A stretch of DNA of 32,475 bases from Paenibacillus sp. 32O-W (GTDB taxonomy: Bacteria > Bacillota > Bacilli > Paenibacillales > NBRC-103111), in NCBI RefSeq assembly GCF_007679495.1, contig NZ_VEGP01000067.1:1-32475 (forward strand), read 5' to 3'. Both the position numbers and the translations under genes were made by a program. Below are positions 8,507-16,964 of the stretch, piece after piece; within the stretch, counting starts at the first letter, position 1, and the number at the start of each line of letters is the position of its first letter. Below the pieces are notes generated by a model. That model was not told the DNA's origin and searched no databases. It was given only the letters and a program-made list of their open reading frames with translations.

Positions 8507-8544
8507 TCCTGCATCCCTCCTTGTTCTTGTTGATATGGTTCTTT

Positions 8545-10227
8545 TTACAGTTGGAGTCCCTTTTTGCCCGCCAGCTTGTTAGCAATCAATAACGAAATTA
8601 ATGTCGTAAAAGTCAGTATGGACGCCAAGGCAGCTCCCGTTCCGTAGTTGGAAGTGAAGACCTCGCTGTAGATCGTCACGGTAATGGTTGCCGTCGCCCC
8701 GTAGTAGAGGACGATCGTTGAGCTCAACTCGTTTATCGTCGTGACCCAGCTTAAGATCGCGCCGGACAATACTCCCGGAGCCATGAGCCGTGCCGTCGTT
8801 TTGAAGAAGGTTTTGGCCGGAGGCACCCCAAGACTGATGGAAGCCTCTTCCACGCTTTTATCCAACTGCTGAAGAATGGCCGTACTGGACCGGATGGTGT
8901 ACGGAAGCTTGCGAATGACGTAGGAAATAACTAAAATAATCCACGTCCCTGTAAGAATTAACGGCGGCTTGTTGAAGGCGATGATCAGACTGATCCCGAG
9001 CACCGTTCCCGGCATAACGTACGGAACCATCAACAGGCTGTCCAGCATGGCGGTAATCTTCGATTTCCTGCGGACGAGCAAATAGGCAACCAGCATCCCC
9101 ATCGCAATCATGATCACTATGGAGATGGATGAATACGTATAGGTGTTTAATATAGCTTTCGGCACCCGGAACAGGATTTCTTTATAGCTGTCGAGACTAA
9201 ATCCGGGATGGAAGACCGGTCCCTTCGTTTTGATAAAGGAGGTCACGATCACCGTCACCTGAGGAATGATGGAAATACACGCCGGGATAAAAGCAAGCGC
9301 TGTCAATCCCCACTTGAGCCCCGGACGCAATGTGCGGACCTTCGGGGTCCTCATTCCGGTCATGGAATAATTTTTCCGTGAAACCAGATACCGCTGCAGG
9401 AACAGAATCGATGTAGAACACAGTATCAGCACAACACTGAGCGTACTGGCCATTGCCGGATTGCCGCCCATCTCGCTGATGAACTGCTCGTAAGCCAGAA
9501 TCGGCAGCACCTTGAAGCCTTGCCCCAGCAGCATCGGCGTACCGAAATCCGCGAAGGAAGCCATAAACACCATCAGCGCTCCGGTGGACAGCGTAGGGAA
9601 GATCAGCGGAAGAGTGACGGTCGTAAGCCTTTTCCAGCCGGGCATTCCCAGGCTCTCGGATGCTTCCTCGAGCGAGGTGTCTATCGTCTTTAATGCCCCC
9701 GATACGTACAGATAGATGTGGGGGTAATAATGAAGCGTGAAGGCAAAGACTATGCCGTGCCAGCCATAGATCGATTTCATCGGAATGCCGATATCGTGCA
9801 AGAACCGTGTAATAAACCCGTTATTGCCGAGCATCAGAATCCAGGAGTATGCCCCGATGAAAGGCGGCGACAACAGCGACATAATCACCATAATATTGAT
9901 GAGGCCTTTAAACTTAATATTATATCGCGTCGTCACATAAGCCAAGGGGACCCCGATCATGATCGCAAAGATGGTAGCCAGACCGGAAACTTTAAAGCTG
10001 TTAAACAGGGCGTCCCGGTAATACTTCAGCTTGACGAAGTGCTCATAATTTTGCAGCGACAGAGCGCCTTTCTCATTAAACAAGCTGGTATAAAATAAGG
10101 AGAATAGCGGATACACAATGAAGGAAAACAGGAACAGATAAACGATTACCGTAACCCAGGTCCAGAAATCCCATTTTTTCAAGCTAAGCCGGTTGGCCAG
10201 AGCGGGCCGAATGATGGGCTGTTGCAT
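8545..10227 (-). CDS. ABC transporter permease, fused double domain (FbpB/AfuB type)
   Basis: The product is a 560-aa polytopic inner-membrane protein with two copies of the binding-protein-dependent permease domain, about 12 membrane segments in all. Each half contains an EAA loop that docks on the ATPase: EASESLGMPGWKR in the first half and EASISLGVPPAKTF in the second. This fused architecture is typical of iron/thiamine/organophosphate importers (FbpB, ThiP, AfuB, PhnV-like). The ATG at 10227 has AAGGAGG 9 nt upstream and overlaps the end of the ATPase gene by 44 bp, so the two are translationally linked. Confidence 0.92.
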   Translation of the reverse strand: MQQPIIRPALANRLSLKKWDFWTWVTVIVYLFLFSFIVYPLFSLFYTSLFNEKGALSLQNYEHFVKLKYYRDALFNSFKVSGLATIFAIMIGVPLAYVTTRYNIKFKGLINIMVIMSLLSPPFIGAYSWILMLGNNGFITRFLHDIGIPMKSIYGWHGIVFAFTLHYYPHIYLYVSGALKTIDTSLEEASESLGMPGWKRLTTVTLPLIFPTLSTGALMVFMASFADFGTPMLLGQGFKVLPILAYEQFISEMGGNPAMASTLSVVLILCSTSILFLQRYLVSRKNYSMTGMRTPKVRTLRPGLKWGLTALAFIPACISIIPQVTVIVTSFIKTKGPVFHPGFSLDSYKEILFRVPKAILNTYTYSSISIVIMIAMGMLVAYLLVRRKSKITAMLDSLLMVPYVMPGTVLGISLIIAFNKPPLILTGTWIILVISYVIRKLPYTIRSSTAILQQLDKSVEEASISLGVPPAKTFFKTTARLMAPGVLSGAILSWVTTINELSSTIVLYYGATATITVTIYSEVFTSNYGTGAALASILTFTTLISLLIANKLAGKKGLQL

Positions 10228-11314
10228 TATAAAGGACCTCCTTCCCCTCCTGATCGAACAGCACCGCCTTATTCGGCTGCAAATCCAGATAAACCTTCTG
10301 CTTCTCGCTAATCAGATGCTCCGGCTCCACCGCATGCTGCTGAACCTCGATCACCTGCTGCCCGCCAAGATCTACACTATAACTGACCTTATCGCCCAAA
10401 TAAGTGACGGTCCGTACTACCCCGGGAATAAGCGTGTCCTTGGTCTGCCCGGTTTCAATCCGAATCTTCTCCGGCCGGACCGACAGCAAAGCCTGACCTT
10501 CGCCGGGACGGAACAGCTTCAAGGGAAAGCGGATTCCGTGCAGTTCGACCGGCGCCTCCCCGGTTAGAGGGTCGATGGCCCCAACCCGGCAGTCAATAAA
10601 ATTGGAGGCTCCGATAAAGTTGGCAACGAACTGGTTCCGGGGATAAGCATAAATCTCATGCGGAGAAGCGATCTGTTGAACGCAGCCGTCGCTGAGTACG
10701 GCAATACGGTCGGATACGGCAAGCGCCTCCTCCTGATCGTGCGTTACATAAATCGTAGTGATGTTCAGCTCTTTCTGCAGTTTGCGGATATCCGTCCTCA
10801 TCTTGATTCTCAGCTTGGCGTCCAGATTGGACAAGGGCTCATCCATGAGAAGCAGACCGGGCCGGATGACAATCGCTCTCGCCAGGGCGATTCTCTGCTG
10901 CTGTCCGCCGCTCATATCCGATGGCACCCGATCCCGCAGGTGGGTAAGCTCCACCATTTCCAGAGCCTCCATCACCCTCTGCTCGATTTCCTTCTTTCCG
11001 ACCTTCCTCGCTTTCAAGCCGTAAGCGACATTTTCAAAAACGGTCATGTGGGGGAAAATAGCATAGTTCTGAAATACCATCCCGATATTCCGTTCATGGG
11101 TCGGCACCTCATTCACGAGCCGATCCCCGAAATAAATATTGCCCTCCTCCTGCCTATAGAAGCCTGCGATCGTCCTCAGCAGGGTTGTCTTGCCGCAGCC
11201 GCTCGGTCCGAGCAAGGTGAAAAATTCGCCTTCCTGAATAGTAAAATGCGCATCGTTCACCGCTTTAACGGTGCCAAAATATTTGGAAACATGCTCAAAG
11301 GTGATTTTCTGCAT
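10184..11314 (-). CDS. ABC transporter ATP-binding protein (FbpC/AfuC/PotA type)
   Basis: The 376-aa cytosolic ATPase energises the import system. Walker A is GPSGCGKTT (36-44), the Q-loop is Gln82, the signature SGGQQ begins at 135, Walker B is LLLMDE (154-159) and the H-loop is His192. A TOBE-like C-terminal regulatory domain follows (LLSVRPEKIRIE). The start at 11314 (MQKITF) is preferred over 11365, because GGGAGGG lies 6 nt upstream and the longer version would run through the intercistronic hairpin at 11341-11366. The gene overlaps the permease gene. Confidence 0.95.
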   Translation of the reverse strand: MQKITFEHVSKYFGTVKAVNDAHFTIQEGEFFTLLGPSGCGKTTLLRTIAGFYRQEEGNIYFGDRLVNEVPTHERNIGMVFQNYAIFPHMTVFENVAYGLKARKVGKKEIEQRVMEALEMVELTHLRDRVPSDMSGGQQQRIALARAIVIRPGLLLMDEPLSNLDAKLRIKMRTDIRKLQKELNITTIYVTHDQEEALAVSDRIAVLSDGCVQQIASPHEIYAYPRNQFVANFIGASNFIDCRVGAIDPLTGEAPVELHGIRFPLKLFRPGEGQALLSVRPEKIRIETGQTKDTLIPGVVRTVTYLGDKVSYSVDLGGQQVIEVQQHAVEPEHLISEKQKVYLDLQPNKAVLFDQEGKEVLYNATAHHSARSGQPA

Positions 11315-11340
11315 TACGGTCCCTCCCGACAGATAAGAAG

Positions 11341-11366
11341 GGTGCCTAACGGCAACGTTAAGCACC
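11341..11366 (-). other. Intercistronic hairpin after the binding-protein gene
   Basis: GGTGCCTAACG and CGTTAAGCACC form an 11-bp stem with one C-A mismatch, closed by GCAA when read on the plus strand. It sits in the 63-bp gap between the binding-protein stop and the ATPase start and has no long U-tract. Such elements often protect the abundant binding-protein mRNA and lower expression of the downstream genes. Confidence 0.6.
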
Positions 11367-11377
11367 GGATTCCCATC

Positions 11378-12436
11378 TTATTGTTCTTGTCCTGTTACAA
11401 TTCTGGTAAAGCGCGCAACAGCTTCATCCTTATGCTCGGATGCCCACTCGGTGTCATACGGCAGCACTTTAATATCCTTGGTGAGCGGAATGCCTTCGAC
11501 CTTCTCGGCATCCTTCCTGACGGAGCGGCGTTTGAATTCCTTCTGAATCAGGCTCTGTACGTCCGGACCGGCGACAAAGTCGATGAATTGCTTCGCTTCT
11601 TCAAGATTTTTGGCTCCTTTGATGATAGATAAAGCATCCGCACGGGCAGAGGTTCCTTCCTCGGGATAGATAATGCCCACTTTAGCTCCACCTTCGATAT
11701 AACGGAGAGCCGCGTCCTCCGAGGTGATGCCCAGATAAAACTCTTTATCCGCAACCCCTTTGTAGACCATGGAGGAACTCGATAAAATTTTATTGTCCAG
11801 ATTGGCGACAAATTTCTTGATGAACTCCCAGCCCTTCTCGTCATTCAAGCCGAAGGCCGTCATCATGGTGACCATTTGCGTATAGGAGGAAGCCGAACGC
11901 TGAGGATCTGCGAAAGCTATCTTGCCCTTCCACTTCTCGTCAAGCAAACCTTCCCAGCCCTTGGGCTTCTCCTCTTCGGAAACGAGATCCTTGTTGTAAA
12001 TAATGATCATCGGCAGAATGGACAGCGGTGTCCAGACTTTGTTCGGATCGACGTAGTCGGCTTCCAGATTGTCGATTTCTTTGGTGACGTAGGATTCGAA
12101 GTAATCCTTGAACGCATCGTGAGATTCCTGTCCGCCGCCGAAGAAGACATCGCCCAACGGGTTAGACGCCTCGGCCTCTACCCGCTTCAACAGCTCCCCG
12201 GTTCCCCCGGAGATCAGCTGCACCTGGATTCCCGTGCGATCCTGGAACTCCTTAATGATCGGATTGTTAATTTCCGCCTGGTTCGGCGAGTATACCGTCA
12301 AGCGTCCCTTGCCTTTCGCTCCTCCCTCCGATGGATTATTTTCGGCCGTTTTGCCGCCTCCGCCACCGCCTCCGCCGCAGCCGGCAGTCACCAGAAGCAG
12401 TACCGTCAGAAGGAATAATAACGCTTTCTTTTTCAC
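11378..12436 (-). CDS. ABC transporter substrate-binding lipoprotein (AfuA/FbpA-like)
   Basis: The product is 352 aa with a lipoprotein signal peptide ending in LVTAGC (Cys20), followed by a poly-glycine linker. The body is a Fe3+/organophosphate-class binding protein: GRLTVYSPNQ, GGTGELLKRVEAE, VFFGGG, and SSSSMVYKGVADKE. The paired tyrosines used by FbpA proteins to bind ferric iron are not found at the expected place (GITSEDAALRY instead). This favours an AfuA/HptA-like or phosphonate-like ligand, meaning a phosphorylated organic compound. The start is GTG at 12436, with GGGAGG 7 nt upstream. It is the first gene of the transporter operon and directly follows the strong promoter at 12521-12549. 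Confidence 0.88.
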   Translation of the reverse strand: MKKKALLFLLTVLLLVTAGCGGGGGGGGKTAENNPSEGGAKGKGRLTVYSPNQAEINNPIIKEFQDRTGIQVQLISGGTGELLKRVEAEASNPLGDVFFGGGQESHDAFKDYFESYVTKEIDNLEADYVDPNKVWTPLSILPMIIIYNKDLVSEEEKPKGWEGLLDEKWKGKIAFADPQRSASSYTQMVTMMTAFGLNDEKGWEFIKKFVANLDNKILSSSSMVYKGVADKEFYLGITSEDAALRYIEGGAKVGIIYPEEGTSARADALSIIKGAKNLEEAKQFIDFVAGPDVQSLIQKEFKRRSVRKDAEKVEGIPLTKDIKVLPYDTEWASEHKDEAVARFTRIVTGQEQ

Positions 12437-12520
12437 TTAAAGACCTCCCATTCCTTATTTCTTTGTCATCCTCCGGTTCCGCAGGTTGGACCCTGACGGG
12501 AGCACGTCGGTGTTGTCTAA

Positions 12521-12549
12521 ACTATAAAGCAACCTGTAAGCGCTGCCAA
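12521..12549 (-). promoter_or_regulatory. Sigma-A promoter of the ABC transporter operon
   Basis: On the minus strand, TTGGCA (12544-12549) and TATAGT (12521-12526) are separated by exactly 17 bp, each one mismatch from the sigma-A consensus. The predicted start is about 75-80 bp upstream of the GTG start codon. It places the transporter under its own promoter, separate from the regulator genes. Confidence 0.75.
12535..12548 (+). promoter_or_regulatory. cre box (CcpA operator) over the transporter promoter
   Basis: TGTAAGCGCTGCCA matches the cre consensus TGWAARCGYTWNCW at 13 of 14 positions. It covers the -35 element and part of the spacer, a position where bound CcpA should block RNA polymerase. 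It implies repression of the transporter by preferred sugars. Confidence 0.7.
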
Positions 12550-12603
12550 TGAGACAAAATTTCCTAACTGTCGATTTTTTTGTCCACTATTTTTTACCTG
12601 GGA

Positions 12604-12634
12604 AAGAAAAAACAGGCGTCCGTGAAAGCACCGC
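12604..12634 (-). terminator. Weak terminator after the response-regulator gene
   Basis: Immediately after the stop codon the minus strand can pair GCG with CGC around a small GTG-CTTT-CAC hairpin (12616-12634), followed by TTTTTTCTTT. The stem is interrupted, so some readthrough into the transporter operon is likely. Confidence 0.4.
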
Positions 12635-13942
12635 TTAGTGCAATCCCATTCGCCTGCGAAATTCGGTCGGGGTTTCCCCAGTCCATTTGCGAAACAGCTG
12701 GCTGAAGTAGCGAGCGTCCTGATATCCTACCGCCAGGGAGACCTCATAAATTTTGGCATCCGGCCGCAGCAGAAGCTGCTTCGCCTTCTCCAAGCGCAAT
12801 TGGGTTACATATTCGATAAAGCTGACTCCGCTGTATTTTTTGAATATCCGGCTGAAATAGCTTTCGCTCATATGAACCGATGCGGCAACGTCCTGCAAGG
12901 AAATATCCTTATCGTAGTGCTCCCTGATATATTGTTCAATCGTATCCAAACCGTATTTCTCCTTGACGATCAGCTGATCCAATTCTTCATAGCAGATGAT
13001 CCGGTTATAACCGATATATTCCTTCTGCTGCAAGGCCACCTCCGCCTCATGATAGGCCGCTGCCAGCGAATGGTAGTGCCGGTGCGTACCGCTAATGCCG
13101 ACCGCTACGCTCCATCCCTGGTCCCGGCAAGCCGCGATGAGCCCCGCAGCCTGTTCCCTCCAGCCTGCGGACGGACAGGCCAGGAGAACGGCAAGCCGAT
13201 GCTCGTGCATGAAGAGCCGCAGGCTTCCTGTTTCTGTGCAGTAGCCGGCATCGGAAACGATTGAAGCTGCCCCACTGGAGCCTGCCACCGGGGACCAGCC
13301 ATCCAAAGCTTGCATAAGCGGCTCCAATGCCGCTGTCCAGGGAAGTCTGTCTTCTTGAGTGCTGTCCGGCTCCCACTCTACAATTGCGACCTGAAACGAG
13401 GCAAACACTTCATTCACCCGGTCTCCCAGCAGCTCCTTCAGCAGCTCGGCTTCCCGCTCCGTGGCGCTATCCAGCATGAAATCATGCAGCAATTTGGCCA
13501 GCAGCAGCGGTTGGCTGCTCTCAATCTTCAGCTCCAGCCGCTTTGCGTATTCCTGCTGCTCCCTCTCGGCTTCAATTTGCCGGATGACTCTGCCTATCGT
13601 GCGCATCAATTCATCGGGATCGGTCGGCTTGAGGACAAAATCGGCGGCCCCTAACTTAATCGCCTGCTGGGCATAAGCAAACTCGTCGAACCCGGTCAGG
13701 AAGACGATCTTCGTGTGCGGATAAGCTTCGCCTGCCCTCCTGGCCAGCTCCAATCCGTCGCAGCCGGGCATCCGGATATCCGTAAGCAGAATGTCAGGCT
13801 TAAGCCGCTCGATCATCTGCCATCCGGCTTGTCCGTTAGCGGCTTCTCCGATCAACCGGCAGCCAATCTCTTCCCATGGAATCGTCTGCTTCAATCCTTC
13901 CCGCACCAGCCATTCGTCATCCACTATCAGGATTGTGTGCAT
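12635..13942 (-). CDS. YesN-type response regulator with AraC DNA-binding domain
   Basis: The product is 435 aa. The N-terminal receiver has the acidic pocket Asp8-Asp9, phospho-acceptor Asp55 (LLTDIRMPG) and the conserved lysine in LKPT. A long middle region resembles the YesN linker domain. The last 100 residues are an AraC-type double helix-turn-helix (SLQDVAASVHMSESYFSRIF and a second helix pair around EVSLAVGYQDARYF). AGGGAGGG lies upstream of the ATG at 13942. It overlaps the kinase gene by 26 bp, so the pair is co-translated. Its position directly upstream of the ABC operon makes that operon its likely target. Confidence 0.93.
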   Translation of the reverse strand: MHTILIVDDEWLVREGLKQTIPWEEIGCRLIGEAANGQAGWQMIERLKPDILLTDIRMPGCDGLELARRAGEAYPHTKIVFLTGFDEFAYAQQAIKLGAADFVLKPTDPDELMRTIGRVIRQIEAEREQQEYAKRLELKIESSQPLLLAKLLHDFMLDSATEREAELLKELLGDRVNEVFASFQVAIVEWEPDSTQEDRLPWTAALEPLMQALDGWSPVAGSSGAASIVSDAGYCTETGSLRLFMHEHRLAVLLACPSAGWREQAAGLIAACRDQGWSVAVGISGTHRHYHSLAAAYHEAEVALQQKEYIGYNRIICYEELDQLIVKEKYGLDTIEQYIREHYDKDISLQDVAASVHMSESYFSRIFKKYSGVSFIEYVTQLRLEKAKQLLLRPDAKIYEVSLAVGYQDARYFSQLFRKWTGETPTEFRRRMGLH

Positions 13943-15713
13943 ATCTGCCCTCCCTCTCCGTCAATATCGGAAATTCTATCCGAACCCGCGTCCCTTGGCC
14001 CGGGCGGCTGTCCAACTCCATTTCGTAATTTCCGCTAAAATATAATTCCAGCCTGCGTCTTACATTGGAAAGTCCGATGCCTGTCTTATCGGAGGCGGAC
14101 GAACGATACCGATTCTCTCTCATGGCCTGCACAAGATCTGCACTCATTCCTACCCCGTCGTCTTCAACCGTAAATCTGAGCCGGCCTCCGTTTTTCTTGC
14201 CCGTAATGACTAGAGACCCTTTATCCTCCTTCATTTCCAGCCCGTGAGTGATAGCGTTTTCGACAATAGGCTGGAGCAGAAGCTTCAAGGTATAGCAGCC
14301 TTCAATCTCCGGTTCTATTTCGATGCGGACGTCGAATTTATCCCGGTAGCGCATATTTTGAATGACCAGATAATTTTTGATTTGTTGAATGTCTTCCCGC
14401 ACCTCGATAATTTCGTGATCCTTGCGAATGCTGAAGCGAAGCAGCTCTCCCAGGGAAACTACGGTTTTGCTGATATCATGCACTTTATGAATTCGTGCCA
14501 TCCAATTGATGGAATCGAGCGCATTATACAGAAAATGGGGATTGAACTGGGCCTGGATCGCTTTCAGCTCGGCCTCGCGCAGCTTTAGCTGCTTCTCGTA
14601 TACTTCATTGATCAACTGCTTGATATGGGCCAGCATCTTGTTAAAGCTTCTGCCCAGCTGTCCGATCTCGTCATTGGAGCCGGCGGCGAACGTAACGTTC
14701 ATGTTTCCCTCCTCGACGAGTCGCATCAGAAAGCGCAGCTTCCGCAAAGGACGGGTCACGTTGTTGGACAGAAAATAAGCGAGCCAGAAAGCGAACAGAA
14801 TGCATATGGCAATGATGATCAGGGTCAAATTGCGGATGCTGCTTCCTTCCTTCGTCAACGCGCTGACCGGCACTACATTGACCAGCTTGAAGCCGGTCAT
14901 CTCCGAGGTGTCGAAGGTCACCATGGCCGAGGAACCTCCCCGTTCTCCCGGCGGGATGCGGAAGAAGCCTTTCTTCCCCTCCAGGACCTGATCAATATAA
15001 GGCTGATCCAGCTTAGTCCCCACCTGATGCTTGGAGGGCAGACTGGAGACCACGTAACCGTTGCGGTCCAGCAGGAACACCTCTCCCCCGGGGTATAATT
15101 GGGCCTTATTATATTTATCGGCAAGCGCCGGCTCCATTATATCGATCACCAGAAAGCCCAGAGGCTGATTGGTTTCAATATTTTTGAGCATACGGCCGGA
15201 GCTGAGAACGACGCCGAAATCATCCATTTTTTTCATCGCGTAATGGGTATCCCAGACTACGTTTCCGTTCGCCAGATCGGCTTTGCGGAACAGCCCCCAG
15301 TGGACGTTGTAGTCGCGGTAGGAATTAGGCAGCAACTCGCCGGTGAAATAGCGGTCCCCGTTTTCCCCCAATAGGTAAATGGAGATTTCCCAGTTTTTGA
15401 ACCCGAGGAATGATTCCAGAATCGCATTAATTTGCTTGCGGTCGCTATGCTTCTCGGCCAAACTGCGGTCGCCCGGCTTGGACAGCACCTGCTGAATATC
15501 TTCGTTGCTATAGATATACATCGACAATTGCTCGATATCTTTAACAAAATAATTGATGCTGTGATTCACTTGTGACAGGTTCTCCAGTATGCTCCGGCAT
15601 ACTTGATCGAGGATGGCTTCCGCCGACTTGTAATAGGAAAATGCCCCCAGCAGCGCAAGAGGAGTAACCGCAACGACGAGAAACAGCAGTATTAATCTTT
15701 TCTTCAGCTCCAC
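13917..15713 (-). CDS. YesM-type sensor histidine kinase
   Basis: The product is about 598 aa. One membrane segment near the start and a second near residue 290 bracket an extracellular sensor region of roughly 250 residues, probably Cache-like. HAMP follows (NNVTRPLRKL), then the His_kinase domain with the phospho-accepting histidine in FNPHFLYN, and an HATPase domain with N-box LQPIVENAITHG and G-boxes DDGVGM and TGIGLSNV. The start is uncertain: GTG at 15713 has GGGAGG 10 nt upstream, whereas starts at 15722, 15731 or 15815 would add residues that resemble no known leader. It is the partner of the downstream regulator. The ligand is unknown. Confidence 0.88.
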   Translation of the reverse strand: MELKKRLILLFLVVAVTPLALLGAFSYYKSAEAILDQVCRSILENLSQVNHSINYFVKDIEQLSMYIYSNEDIQQVLSKPGDRSLAEKHSDRKQINAILESFLGFKNWEISIYLLGENGDRYFTGELLPNSYRDYNVHWGLFRKADLANGNVVWDTHYAMKKMDDFGVVLSSGRMLKNIETNQPLGFLVIDIMEPALADKYNKAQLYPGGEVFLLDRNGYVVSSLPSKHQVGTKLDQPYIDQVLEGKKGFFRIPPGERGGSSAMVTFDTSEMTGFKLVNVVPVSALTKEGSSIRNLTLIIIAICILFAFWLAYFLSNNVTRPLRKLRFLMRLVEEGNMNVTFAAGSNDEIGQLGRSFNKMLAHIKQLINEVYEKQLKLREAELKAIQAQFNPHFLYNALDSINWMARIHKVHDISKTVVSLGELLRFSIRKDHEIIEVREDIQQIKNYLVIQNMRYRDKFDVRIEIEPEIEGCYTLKLLLQPIVENAITHGLEMKEDKGSLVITGKKNGGRLRFTVEDDGVGMSADLVQAMRENRYRSSASDKTGIGLSNVRRRLELYFSGNYEMELDSRPGQGTRVRIEFPILTEREGRYAHNPDSG

Positions 15714-15922
15714 TTCCGCCACGCCTCCCATTAAAGCGTTTACATAAAAATCCCCGTAAATCCAATAAAACCATATTCCTGCCAAATCGGCAATCCAAAA
15801 ATTTTTTAGACCCACAAACTTACATACCTGCCGATCGTCAGCGGAGATGGAAATTTTATCGTTGCGCCAACACTCGTATACTACGGCCTTAGCGTGGCAG
15901 TCTTTCGAAAGCAGCTTACTAT
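15714..15922. other. Upstream region of the sensor-kinase gene
   Basis: The 209 bp before the kinase start should hold the promoter of the two-component operon, but I could not settle on a convincing -35/-10 pair. No gene is visible. Confidence 0.4.
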
Positions 15923-16276
15923 ACTACCTTGAAAATCCGTCTATTTTACCGTCTGCAGGCATCGTTGCAAGCGGAGCGGCACGTCTAACTGTATTTTGTA
16001 CAGGTAGATTCAAGCGAATGGGCGAAAATGATCAAACTAACTGGATAAACTACAGTTAAAATGGGCAGCTTTGGGCGAAACGGCTGTTTTGGCGCAAACT
16101 AACTGTAGGTTTTCCAGTTAGTTTCCATATTTCTTCCGAATATAGAAATCTAACTGTATGAAATCCATTTAGTTTTCAAATTTCACACTATTGAAGCAAT
16201 TCAACTCAATTCTACCTTGAAAATCCATCCATTTTCATCATCTGATGGTGCCGCGGTCAGCGGCATGGGGGTCTAA
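15923..16276 (-). repeat. Long inverted repeat, right copy (354 bp)
   Basis: Inverted copy of 283-636 with about 8 mismatches and no gaps. It holds four 23-bp palindromes: 15985-16007, 16037-16059, 16099-16121 and 16150-16172. The 82-bp direct repeats that flank the left copy are absent here, so the homology ends sharply on both sides. Confidence 0.93.
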
Positions 16277-16432
16277 TAGGAAACTTTGTTCTACGCTATA
16301 TTAACTCTGTAAGAATTTAATGATTTCTATGTGGAAAAATAACTTTTAACGGAGCCTATCAGTTCAAAATTGATGCATTACCGCAGGAATTTGTGCCCGC
16401 TTTAATCAACTTAAGGATTCCTATGTGGTAAC

Positions 16433-16461
16433 AAAGCCCCGACCTCCTGCGGTCAGGGCTT
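16433..16461 (-). terminator. Intrinsic terminator of ydjO
   Basis: AAGCCCCGACC and GGTCAGGGCTT form an 11-bp stem with one mismatch and a 6-nt loop. On the minus strand it is followed by TTGTTACC, giving only a short U-run. It lies 13 bp beyond the ydjO stop. Confidence 0.7.
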
Positions 16462-16474
16462 CCATGCTCGTTGA

Positions 16475-16705
16475 TTATTGAATGGAGATGCCTTTCTTCA
16501 AAGCTTTAGGGTCCCCGTTGGTATTGATCAATGCCGGGAGCTTCCTTGTACCGATATCCATCGGGGAATTGCACAACCGGCATCTGGGAGAACTATCGAA
16601 GGTGAAATTATCCCTCATCCAGCCCTTGCAGCCCTTGTGGGTACAGAACCATATTCTTGTATCCTCCTCAGGAATGTCCTCCAACATTCTTCTGCGATAG
16701 CTCAT
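16475..16705 (-). CDS. ydjO: Cold-inducible YdjO-family protein
   Basis: The 76-aa protein has two cysteine pairs, CTHKGC and CRLC, that probably form one zinc site, and the motifs RIWFCTH and WMRDNF typical of the YdjO family. Family members are induced by cold shock in Bacillus; the biochemical role is not known. The start at 16705 is supported by GGGAGGAG 8 nt upstream; the longer frame from 16798 has no such site. It sits downstream of a cold-shock protein gene on the same strand but is separated from it by a strong terminator, so it likely has its own promoter. Confidence 0.85.
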   Translation of the reverse strand: MSYRRRMLEDIPEEDTRIWFCTHKGCKGWMRDNFTFDSSPRCRLCNSPMDIGTRKLPALINTNGDPKALKKGISIQ

Positions 16706-16964
16706 CTCACTAACTCCTCCCTGTAGGATCATACACTCGTCCATGAAGGATAAGCGTTCATTCCGTTCTGAAGTTACGTACGTGCCGAATCCAGACAATC
16801 AATGCTGTACCGTCATTGCCAACTTTCTTGTCCGTAATGTTTGCAAAAGCGAAGGCTCGCCTCTGGAGGCAAAATCTAGGATAAACGGCTATCGCCGCCC
16901 TTTTTACCGATGAAATATAAGAACAGGTATAAGGTGAAACTTATGCTTTCTTATCTTTTAAGAA

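Noticed and set aside
10658-11632. 324-residue plus-strand frame
   Set aside because: Antisense to the ATPase and binding-protein genes, both fully supported.
15714-15815. Longer start for the YesM-type kinase at 15815
   Set aside because: The extra residues precede the natural membrane segment and have no ribosome site; the GGGAGG lies just before the GTG at 15713.
283-16276. Composite transposon or insertion sequence
   Set aside because: The 354-bp inverted copies carry no transposase, and the DNA between them is ordinary metabolic and regulatory genes.
16861-16960. Possible small RNA or gene between csp and ydjO
   Set aside because: Only the cold-shock terminator and an undefined ydjO promoter region are visible.
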